From contig DUCL01000139.1 of NCBI GenBank assembly GCA_012959845.1, positions 1 through 8,285 on the forward strand: a stretch of 8,285 bases of DNA, given 5' to 3'. A program made the translations under genes and the position numbers. The stretch comes from Candidatus Poseidoniales archaeon (GTDB lineage Archaea > Thermoplasmatota > Poseidoniia > Poseidoniales > Poseidoniaceae). This document shows positions 1 to 6,372 of this stretch, piece by piece. Each line of letters starts with the position of its first letter. Position 1 is the first letter of the stretch. The notes beneath the pieces were generated by a model. It did no database searches, was not told where the DNA came from, and was given only the letters and a program-made list of their open reading frames with translations.

Positions 1-831
1 CAATAGTGGTAATTCGCGATATGATTCAATGAACAGCAAACCTGCTCTGCTCCTGTTGATTTCTCCATCCGGCATCAAGAATGTTCGCGCACCTTCAATT
101 CCAGCCTCAATCCTTGCCCGAACTGGTTCCTCGTCTCCATGTCCTATCGCGACAATGTGAGATATTACGGTCTCACCATGTAGTTTCATAGCATCAAGAT
201 GACCCTCTACAAATTGTGAAATTACTTCATCATCTCCTGTATCGGATGAAATAGAACCGTTGATTGGTGTGCGGCCTAACCAATCGGTTAGCACATCGTT
301 TAGAGATGGTTGTGAAGATACTTGTTCAAAATTGTCAAACACCTCTTGGCTAACTTTCCCTTCTCCAACTAATTTTCTCATATGTGCCAATGGGTCCATA
401 CCACCCATTCGTTGTGAATTATCGAGGCCAAGAATTACTTCCAACTCTCTCATTTGCCAGGATTCAAAGCCAGATGAAGTACCAAGTTTATCGCGGAAGG
501 CTAAGAACTCTTGAGGGGCAAGACTTTGCATGACATCCCACTGGTGGGTCATCAAATTCATTATCGTAGTAACTCTTTCAAAATGGTGTACTATTTGCGG
601 TATTGATTGTTCATCAACGCTACTTACCGATAATAAATGATATGCTTCTTTCAATTCTCTAAGAACTAATTTAAACCACAACTCAAATGATTGATGCACA
701 ATAATAAAATGTAACTCGTTATTACATGGAGCCGGAGAATATCCTTGTGGTCCACCTTGTAATGTTAGAAGATCATCAATACGAAGATAGCCGCCGTAAG
801 TCATCCGAGATGCTGGTTCATTCCCTGCCAT
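1..831 (-). CDS. kynA: Tryptophan 2,3-dioxygenase, N-terminal part (runs off left edge)
   Basis: Translating the minus strand from ATG 831-829 gives 277 codons open to the window edge, so the C-terminus is missing. The protein matches the heme-dependent tryptophan 2,3-dioxygenase family, cytosolic enzymes that open the indole ring of L-tryptophan to N-formylkynurenine. Visible motifs are YGGYLRIDDLL near residues 12-22, FIIVHQSFELWFK at 42-54 (H46 lines up with the family's active-site histidine), and FRDKLGTSSGF at 112-122 with the arginine expected to bind the substrate carboxylate. The later stretch GIEGARTFLMPDGE and LLFIESYRELPLL (244-277) resembles an insertion I recall from some bacterial members. 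The proximal heme histidine lies beyond the edge and cannot be checked. An in-frame TGA at 847-849 excludes a longer start. It is transcribed away from purP. Family assignment is firm; presence in an archaeal context suggests acquisition from bacteria (inference). Confidence 0.88.
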   Translation of the reverse strand, partial: MAGNEPASRMTYGGYLRIDDLLTLQGGPQGYSPAPCNNELHFIIVHQSFELWFKLVLRELKEAYHLLSVSSVDEQSIPQIVHHFERVTTIMNLMTHQWDVMQSLAPQEFLAFRDKLGTSSGFESWQMRELEVILGLDNSQRMGGMDPLAHMRKLVGEGKVSQEVFDNFEQVSSQPSLNDVLTDWLGRTPINGSISSDTGDDEVISQFVEGHLDAMKLHGETVISHIVAIGHGDEEPVRARIEAGIEGARTFLMPDGEINRSRAGLLFIESYRELPLL

Positions 832-856
832 GGTTGCCGATTGTCTTCAAGCCTTT

Positions 857-866
857 GAATTATACA
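857..866 (-). promoter_or_regulatory. TATA-like box for the tryptophan dioxygenase gene
   Basis: On the minus strand the segment reads TGTATAATTC. Its centre is about 30 nt from the ATG at 831, which places transcription initiation within a few bases of the start codon if archaeal TATA-TSS spacing (about 25-27 nt) holds. No Shine-Dalgarno motif lies between it and the ATG, so the transcript is probably leaderless or nearly so. This is inference from spacing only. Confidence 0.5.
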
Positions 867-901
867 CCCATTTGTAATGATAATTGACTCTAGGGGAAAA
901 A

Positions 902-914
902 TGGCCGATGGCCA
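902..914. promoter_or_regulatory. Palindrome TGGCC-GAT-GGCCA, possible operator
   Basis: This is a perfect 5-bp inverted repeat around a 3-nt centre in the divergent region between the dioxygenase and purP genes. It lies about 36 bp upstream of the dioxygenase TATA-like box and about 70 bp upstream of the purP one. Its architecture resembles the palindrome at 7165-7177. A regulator-binding site is possible but not shown. Confidence 0.3.
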
Positions 915-983
915 AATTCAAAAAATAGTTGCTGTGAAATGCATTATCTCCATTATTGCTTTTGCACATTTATTTAGGATAAC

Positions 984-990
984 GCATATA
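984..990 (+). promoter_or_regulatory. TATA-like box for purP
   Basis: The segment GCATATA is centred about 26 nt upstream of the purP ATG, so the predicted transcription start coincides with the A of the start codon. This is the classic spacing of a leaderless archaeal gene, and no Shine-Dalgarno sequence precedes the ATG. A GGGGG run follows at once and a CCCC run lies at 1005-1008. AGGGG (990-994) and CCCCT (1005-1009) form a 5-bp inverted repeat between TATA box and start, where a bound protein could block initiation. Confidence 0.5.
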
Positions 991-1013
991 GGGGGAATAC
1001 TAAACCCCTCAAC

Positions 1014-2126
1014 ATGGGCGTAGATTCCGATACACTGGCTACATGGTTGGCCGCCTATGACCAAAGTCAAATCACAATTGGAGTGGTTGCTTCTCACTCT
1101 TCGTTGCAAATTCTTCATGGAGCTCGCCTTGAAGGTTTCAAAACATTAGGAATTGCTGTAGGTGAAAACAGACGTCGATATTACAGAGCATTCCCCGGTG
1201 CTGAACCTGATGAATGGCTAATGCTTGAAGATTATAGAGAAATGCTGGATTATGCTGAATGGTTTCGTAAAAGAAATGTTGTGATAATACCTCATGGTTC
1301 ACTTGTAGAGTATCTTGGTTCATCCAATTTTAGGTCTTTACAAGTACCAACATTTGGCAATAGAGGGATTTTACATTGGGAAAGTAGTCGTGAAAGACAG
1401 CGTCAATGGTTAGAAGCAGGCGGCTGTACCATGCCAAAGGTCTACAATGACCCGCATGACATTGATGGGCCTGTTATCGTCAAATATGCTGGAGCAAAGG
1501 GTGGAAGAGGTTATTTCATCGCTAGAGATTACAGAGATTTCCGTAGAAATGCCGACTTAGAAGGTGAATTTACAATTCAAGAGTATGCATTAGGATGCCG
1601 TTATTATATTCATTTCTTCTTTGACCCAACGGCAAGTGATGGATTCCAAGTTCAAGGTCGCGGAAGTCACGCCGGACAAAACCTTGGACGCCTTGAATTA
1701 ATGAGCATGGATAGAAGAGATGAAGCAAATGTTGATGAATTTTACAAGTTGGGGTCTCTTCGAGATTTGAGAGAAAAGGGATTAGAGCCTTCATTCGTAG
1801 TAACTGGTAATCAACCTGTTGTAATTCGTGAATCACTACTCCCACGTGCTTTTGAAATGGCAGAAGGTACTGTTGCAGCATCATTTGAACTAGAAGAGGG
1901 GGCAAAGGGAATGATTGGTCCATTCTGCCTTGAAACAATTGTCACAGACCAACTTGAATTCAAAGTCTTTGAAATAAGTGCAAGAATAGTTGCTGGCTCG
2001 AATCCATTTATTGGAGGTTCTCCATATTCTGACATCAATGAACCATTCATGTCCACTGGAAGAAGAATCGCTCGCTCAATCAAGAAGTCTATTGCTGAAG
2101 GAACACTTCAAGATATATTGTCTTGA
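1014..2126 (+). CDS. purP: FAICAR synthetase PurP (formate-dependent, EC 6.3.4.23)
   Basis: This 370-residue protein matches archaeal PurP in length and throughout its sequence. The cytosolic enzyme joins formate to AICAR with ATP, giving FAICAR and ADP plus phosphate. In archaea it replaces the folate-dependent PurH transformylase step of purine synthesis. Visible motifs are the N-terminal ASHSSLQIL (26-34, nucleotide-binding Ser/His), IPHGS (92-96), the ATP-grasp segment VKYAGAKGGRGYF (156-168), IQEYALG with YYIHFFF (188-203), SMDRRDEANVDE (231-242), and the C-terminal EFKVFEISARIVAG with NPFIGGSPYS (315-339). An in-frame TAG at 975-977 limits the start, and the ATG at 1014 fits both family N-termini and the TATA spacing. 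It stands alone on its strand, divergent from the dioxygenase gene and convergent with the 592-residue gene. No disruption or missing motif was seen. Confidence 0.96.
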   Translation: MGVDSDTLATWLAAYDQSQITIGVVASHSSLQILHGARLEGFKTLGIAVGENRRRYYRAFPGAEPDEWLMLEDYREMLDYAEWFRKRNVVIIPHGSLVEYLGSSNFRSLQVPTFGNRGILHWESSRERQRQWLEAGGCTMPKVYNDPHDIDGPVIVKYAGAKGGRGYFIARDYRDFRRNADLEGEFTIQEYALGCRYYIHFFFDPTASDGFQVQGRGSHAGQNLGRLELMSMDRRDEANVDEFYKLGSLRDLREKGLEPSFVVTGNQPVVIRESLLPRAFEMAEGTVAASFELEEGAKGMIGPFCLETIVTDQLEFKVFEISARIVAGSNPFIGGSPYSDINEPFMSTGRRIARSIKKSIAEGTLQDILS

Positions 2127-2129
2127 GAC

Positions 2130-2148
2130 TTTCTCCACTATGGAGAAG
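2130..2148. terminator. Small hairpin between convergent genes, possible bidirectional terminator
   Basis: TTCTCC at 2131-2136 pairs with GGAGAA at 2142-2147 around a 5-nt loop, with an extra T-G wobble outside. It occupies most of the 31-bp gap between the purP stop (TGA 2124-2126) and the stop of the minus-strand gene (TGA, 2160-2158). The placement suits a shared terminator, but neither side has the long T-run typical of archaeal termination, so the call is weak. Confidence 0.3.
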
Positions 2149-2157
2149 AAATCCGAT

Positions 2158-3936
2158 TCAATCTTTCAGTTGTTCGGATAGTTCATCTAAATCTGGCATT
2201 CCTGGAATTTCACCAAGGTTAGAATCAACCGCATTTTCTTCTTCCCCAGCAGATGCTACTGTGAATTCACATACTAACTTCTTCGGGTCTCCATGAGTTA
2301 ATGCGCCACTATATTCCATCACATCTTCTCCATTTGAAGTAATGACTTGGAATTCTGTTGGATCTTTTGCTTTGCGCTTAGCATGCTTCTTGTAATGGTT
2401 AACATAGACTTGGTATACTCCAGCAGGTGCTTGACCTTCCGGCCATACAACATTTTCAACCGGTTTCTTAGTTTCAGCCTTCTCGTTGGCATCGACATCC
2501 AGTTCTCCTCCACATTCAGAACTCCTGTTTCCACCGTGTATTGCTTCTCCACTTGGAGGGATCACATGCAGGTCTAAATCATTGTAATTATTCCACATTA
2601 GAGAGACTTGGACATCAGAAGAACGACCATCTTCACGCTTTAGTCGCTTTTGCAATTCGGTCATCGTCAGCGTGGTTGCGGCTATTGGTTGCCCTTCCGA
2701 GTCCGATTCTGAAACCTCATCAGCCACTTCACTAGGTTCTGCATCTATTGTTTGCTCTTCAGGGTCTGAATCAGATTCCTCTTCTTCCTCTTCTTCCTCT
2801 TCTAGAGTGTTTGCAACTAATATCTGTTCTTCAAGTTCTCTCTTCTTAGCAGCTCTCTCCTCAGGAGATGCAACCTTGAATTCGCAGACTAACTTAATTG
2901 GGTCTCCGTGAGTTAATGCGCCATTATATTCCATAGCCTCTCCTCCGTTTAAAGCAATGATTTGGAACTTTGTTGGATCTCTTGTTCTACGCTTTGCATG
3001 CTTCTTGTAATGATGAACATAGACTTGGTATACTCCGGCAGGTGCTTTACCTTCCGGCCATACAACATTTTCTACCGGTTTCTTAGTTTCCGCTCTTACG
3101 TTGGCATCGACATCCAGTTCGCCGCCACAATTGGATAACTTGTTACCGCCATGGATACGCTCACCACTTGGACAAACAATATGTAGGTCCAAATCATTGT
3201 AATTATTCCACATTAGAGATACTTGGACATCAGATGAACGAGCACCTTCACGCGCTAATCTTTCTTGTAATTCTGACATTGCTCGTTGTGCTGCTTCCCG
3301 CGACTCCAATTCGGCCAATTCTGCAGCCTTCTCAATTTCAATTAATCTCACTGCTTCTGCATCAGCCATTTCCTGTTGACGCAAGATTTCTCTTTCTTCG
3401 GCCAAACGAGCCTCTTCTTCCTCATGTGCAAGTCTTTCTTGTTCAGCATCTTCTATTTCCTTTAGACGCAAGATTTCTCTTTCTTCGGCCAAACGAGCCT
3501 CTTCTTCTTCACGAGCAATTCTATCTGCTTCTTCTTGTTCTAAACGTAGGCGTTCTTCCTCTTCTTGTTCAAGGCGAAGTCGCTCTGCTTCTTGTTCAGC
3601 AGCAATTCTCTCACGTTCTGCCTGTTCTCTTTCCTCAGCCACTTGTTTAGCAATTCTTTCAGATTCTTCTTTGGCTATACGTTCTGATTCTTCTGTTTGC
3701 AAACGATTCTCAATTGCTTCACGTCGCCTTCTACGCTCTTCAACCAAAGCGAGTTTACGGTCGAATTCATTTTTGGCTCGTCCAAAGCCAGGTGCATTGT
3801 TAGCATTACGCAATCCCTCAGCACTCATTCCTTGACGAACATTTACGTCCGCACCTTTGCGGAGGAAAATTGCCCAAATGCCAACGAAAAATGCACCACC
3901 AAAAATAACGGTCATGCCCAATGCGCCGGGTTCCAT
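2158..3936 (-). CDS. Membrane-anchored helical protein with two YfaP/DUF2135-like domains
   Basis: This 592-residue protein has no function I can name. In order it has: a single hydrophobic helix at about 8-25; a very charged Glu/Arg/Ala/Leu-rich region at about 55-232, coiled coil or single alpha-helix, with short internal repeats; domain A (236-357); an acidic linker (358-424) with a ten-Glu run and Ser-Asp repeats; domain B (441-562); and a short acidic tail. The domains carry SLMWNNYNDLDLH, PSGE, CGGELDVDAN, PVENVVWPEG and AGVYQVYV, which resemble the YfaP/DUF2135 family of small predicted beta domains of unknown role. Each domain has two His-x7-Cys motifs (H262/C270 and H343/C351; H467/C475 and H548/C556). 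Basic residues follow the membrane helix and Glu precedes it, so the positive-inside rule puts the large part in the cytoplasm (inference). It lies 48 bp behind the permease on the same strand, possibly in one operon; a weak TATA-like box at 3958-3968 could also drive it alone. ATG 3936 is chosen; M8 is an alternative. Confidence 0.85.
   Translation of the reverse strand: MEPGALGMTVIFGGAFFVGIWAIFLRKGADVNVRQGMSAEGLRNANNAPGFGRAKNEFDRKLALVEERRRRREAIENRLQTEESERIAKEESERIAKQVAEEREQAERERIAAEQEAERLRLEQEEEERLRLEQEEADRIAREEEEARLAEEREILRLKEIEDAEQERLAHEEEEARLAEEREILRQQEMADAEAVRLIEIEKAAELAELESREAAQRAMSELQERLAREGARSSDVQVSLMWNNYNDLDLHIVCPSGERIHGGNKLSNCGGELDVDANVRAETKKPVENVVWPEGKAPAGVYQVYVHHYKKHAKRRTRDPTKFQIIALNGGEAMEYNGALTHGDPIKLVCEFKVASPEERAAKKRELEEQILVANTLEEEEEEEEESDSDPEEQTIDAEPSEVADEVSESDSEGQPIAATTLTMTELQKRLKREDGRSSDVQVSLMWNNYNDLDLHVIPPSGEAIHGGNRSSECGGELDVDANEKAETKKPVENVVWPEGQAPAGVYQVYVNHYKKHAKRKAKDPTEFQVITSNGEDVMEYSGALTHGDPKKLVCEFTVASAGEEENAVDSNLGEIPGMPDLDELSEQLKD
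2251..2664 (-). repeat. Tandem domain repeat, copy B
   Basis: This encodes residues 425-562 of the 592-residue protein: a short helix (MTELQKRLKRE) followed by the YfaP-like domain. It aligns without gaps to residues 220-357 at a constant offset of 205 residues (615 bp). By hand count about 109 of 138 residues are identical. The copies differ mainly at surface-type residues, and the four His/Cys positions are kept. Confidence 0.9.
2866..3279 (-). repeat. Tandem domain repeat, copy A
   Basis: This encodes residues 220-357 of the same protein and is the partner of the 2251-2664 copy. The unit includes the last turn of the long helix (MSELQERLARE) as well as the domain, so the duplication took a helix-plus-domain block. 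Copy A has an additional cysteine (C255) where copy B has proline. Confidence 0.9.
3378..3420 (-). repeat. 43-bp direct repeat in the helix-coding region, unit 1
   Basis: A 43-bp stretch is repeated exactly at 3465-3507, 87 bp away, within the coding sequence of the charged helix. It encodes the shared peptide EEARLAEEREILR. The 87-bp spacing equals 29 codons, so the repeat looks like an in-frame slippage or duplication product. Confidence 0.85.
3465..3507 (-). repeat. 43-bp direct repeat in the helix-coding region, unit 2
   Basis: This is the second exact copy of the 43-bp element at 3378-3420. Shorter protein-level repeats flank it: EESERIAK twice near residues 82-97 and RLRLEQEE twice near 119-136. 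The helix therefore appears to have grown by repeated small duplications. Confidence 0.85.
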
Positions 3937-3984
3937 AATTCCATCTCTATAGGTGGTAACTATTGAAACATTCCTTTATCGGTA

Positions 3985-6372
3985 CTAATTTTGGTGTCGT
4001 GAAACTACATCCAATAGGTCCATTTTTCTTATTCTCCACATCCCAAATGGTGTTGTCGCTAACGATGCAATAAAAATGAACAATAATACCTTTAACGCCA
4101 CAAATTGATCAATGGTTACCGGCATAAAGAATTGCCAAGTAGAGAATGCTGATGCCATACCTTGGAACATCAGAATTGATGTTGCAACACCTGCGATACC
4201 ACCAACTAATCCAATGAAGGCATGTTCAATGGTCAATATTATTGCTAAATCTTTTATGCTTGCACCAAGAACTCTTAATGTGGCTAATTCGTTATCTCGT
4301 TCAGCCAGATTCATCATCAGCGTATTGAATAGAATTGCAACTGCCATTATTGCTCCAATCATATATGTTGACTTCATTGCTTTCTCCTGTTGCTTCAAAA
4401 CTTCATTAAATCCACTTAGCAAATCTTTTTTTGTTATTACTACTGATGTCAGACTTCTTACTTCATCATCCAATTGTTGACCTTCATCAAATGTCAACCT
4501 TATTCCATTCGCATCCCAGCCGACAATTGAGGAATAATCAGTTCTATAGAATACCATAGTACGCTCTAACTCTCTAACTATTCCCGTCACTTCAACTTCT
4601 ATTTCTGCAGACCCTTGTGAAATTTTCACTCTATCGGAAACATCCCAATCAAGTTCACTTGCCATTCCTTCATCGATTAAAACTTGAGGAGGATTTTGCC
4701 CAATCACCGGTATTTTACCTTTTACGACATTGAAACGATGCATTGCTGATTCATCGCTAACGATATTTTCCAGCCCATATATTGTGAAAACTCGTGGATC
4801 ATCCGTAGCATTACCACTGCTGCGTATCAATAATTCATAATCTGAAGCATTTTGTTGGGCCCATGATTCTATTTCCCCTGCATTCGTCGGCCACATATAT
4901 GCTTGGGAGTCCCAATTTTCTTGCTCATCCATTGTTTCATTGAATAGTTCCTCAAATGAAGCAGTCATCATCATTGTACCACCCATTATTACCATTGAAA
5001 GTGATAACATCACCAATGTCGCGAATAGTCGAGAGGGGTTTCTAAAAGTGGAACGTATTGCCAAACTAGGACCTGGAGGTAATGAAGAAGTAATCTTCAC
5101 CATTATCCGACTTGGTGGCTTTTGACTGGTGCGATTTAGAATGTCTAATGGTTGAAGACGTGAAGCTCGCAACGCAGGCCGTATTCCAAATAACGAGATT
5201 AACGCGATGCTACCCAGACCTATTTTCAATAATAGGTCGGGATAATGCCTAACAATTACAACTGGAATGCCAAAGAAATCAAAATAAAATTCTGTCATTA
5301 ATTGGGAGCCTATCGGCGAAACCCCAAGGAGAATACCAATTACTACTCCTGGTATTCCGAGGAATAGTGGTATCAATAGATAGCCGGTCATTATGTCTTT
5401 ACCGGATGCCCCGATGGTGCGAAGTACTGCGATTTCTCGTGAATGGGATTTTACTAATCGGCTAATTGAAATCGCAATCATCAGTCCTGAAACAAGAAGT
5501 AATACTGTTAGAATAAATGGAGAAGATTTTTTTGCACCTTCTAAATCGATTCTAAGCAGTTCTGGACTTGTCATTCCACTCCTATCAACAACATCTCCTT
5601 CCATATCTAAAGAACGCATCTCATCAACCAATTCCAAACGAGAAATTGTTAATTCCTCTCCTTCATCAACATCGAGTGTTTCCGATAAATCAAACGAAGG
5701 GGTGCCTGGCATGTCAATGTGCATCTCATTTCTTGTTAGAGGGTCAAAACCCGCAATGCTCGCCAGATATTCAGCATCGAGATACCCAACGACATACCCA
5801 TCATTACTAGGGAACAAAGTTCCCTCAGCAGCATACCATAGGTGCATTGGAGAATTTGCTATTCCAATAATAGTCAATTCATTTGTACCATTGCCAGCAA
5901 TAGTGCGAATTTGGTCACCTATTTTGTAATTCAATCCTTCTGCAGCATGGGCATCAATTACGATTTCACCATCACCTGGAGTTAGTGAGCCTTCAATAAG
6001 ATACAGCCCCGATACCTCTCCATGCTCCATTCCGTGCCAAAGGGATTGAATCCATTTATTTTCATCGGTTGAAGAATGATAAGTCTGCCCTTGTAAAGTC
6101 AATCTTGATTCACAATTCCAATCGGAATGTGAATCGCAAAGTCGTGTGAAGTTGCTTCGAGGTTGTTCAACATCTGAAACTATCAAATCGGATAAATTTG
6201 TTTCAGCATAGAAATCTTCGTATACATAACTTGCATTTCTTCCATGCTCCGATAACATTACGCCTGTATAAGTGGCTAATGCCACTATGGCTACCACTGT
6301 GAAAACACGCAACTTAGAGCGCATCATATTGCGCCTCAGCCTTGTTAGTAAGAGTCTGCTCACTTTATTCAC
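3985..6372 (-). CDS. ABC transporter permease with two FtsX-like domains
   Basis: This is a 795-residue inner-membrane protein of the FtsX/LolC/MacB permease superfamily in its duplicated, eight-helix form. Hydrophobic segments fall near 21-42, 286-306, 330-355, 378-400, 446-470, 667-690, 708-737 and 757-778. Large extracytoplasmic domains lie at about 43-285 and 471-666. After helices 2 and 6 come the paired cytoplasmic motifs SREIAVLRTIGAS and DNELATLRVLGAS, the usual coupling segments that contact the ATPase. The first outside domain has two nearby cysteines (C79, C87). Such permeases move lipids, lipoproteins or peptides, or pass ATPase motion to outside enzymes; the substrate cannot be read here. 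The reading frame begins with GTG at 6372 inside the ATPase stop (GTGA overlap). A second GTG at 6363 follows GGTGA by 5 nt and may be the true start, removing three residues. Stop is TAG 3987-3985. Confidence 0.93.
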   Translation of the reverse strand: MNKVSRLLLTRLRRNMMRSKLRVFTVVAIVALATYTGVMLSEHGRNASYVYEDFYAETNLSDLIVSDVEQPRSNFTRLCDSHSDWNCESRLTLQGQTYHSSTDENKWIQSLWHGMEHGEVSGLYLIEGSLTPGDGEIVIDAHAAEGLNYKIGDQIRTIAGNGTNELTIIGIANSPMHLWYAAEGTLFPSNDGYVVGYLDAEYLASIAGFDPLTRNEMHIDMPGTPSFDLSETLDVDEGEELTISRLELVDEMRSLDMEGDVVDRSGMTSPELLRIDLEGAKKSSPFILTVLLLVSGLMIAISISRLVKSHSREIAVLRTIGASGKDIMTGYLLIPLFLGIPGVVIGILLGVSPIGSQLMTEFYFDFFGIPVVIVRHYPDLLLKIGLGSIALISLFGIRPALRASRLQPLDILNRTSQKPPSRIMVKITSSLPPGPSLAIRSTFRNPSRLFATLVMLSLSMVIMGGTMMMTASFEELFNETMDEQENWDSQAYMWPTNAGEIESWAQQNASDYELLIRSSGNATDDPRVFTIYGLENIVSDESAMHRFNVVKGKIPVIGQNPPQVLIDEGMASELDWDVSDRVKISQGSAEIEVEVTGIVRELERTMVFYRTDYSSIVGWDANGIRLTFDEGQQLDDEVRSLTSVVITKKDLLSGFNEVLKQQEKAMKSTYMIGAIMAVAILFNTLMMNLAERDNELATLRVLGASIKDLAIILTIEHAFIGLVGGIAGVATSILMFQGMASAFSTWQFFMPVTIDQFVALKVLLFIFIASLATTPFGMWRIRKMDLLDVVSRHQN

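Noticed and set aside
918..1118. Minus-strand 66-codon open frame crossing the purP start
   Set aside because: It overlaps the firmly supported purP gene, shows no recognisable domain, and has no spaced ribosome-binding site or TATA box that I can see.
2672..2911. Plus-strand open frame with a poly-serine run
   Set aside because: The serines are the antisense reading of the Glu-rich linker codons. It has no independent start signal or recognised motif.
2251..3507. Repeated blocks considered as a CRISPR or satellite array
   Set aside because: The repeats are in-frame protein-domain and helix repeats with differing lengths and spacings, not short identical repeats with unique spacers.
3168..3650. 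Plus-strand 160-codon open frame rich in Leu/Pro/Gln
   Set aside because: It is antisense to the repetitive Glu/Arg helix of the 592-residue gene. Its composition simply mirrors GAA/GAG-rich codons and it has no family resemblance.
5393..5929. Plus-strand 178-codon open frame
   Set aside because: It lies wholly antisense to the FtsX-type permease, whose frame is supported by motifs and membrane helices.
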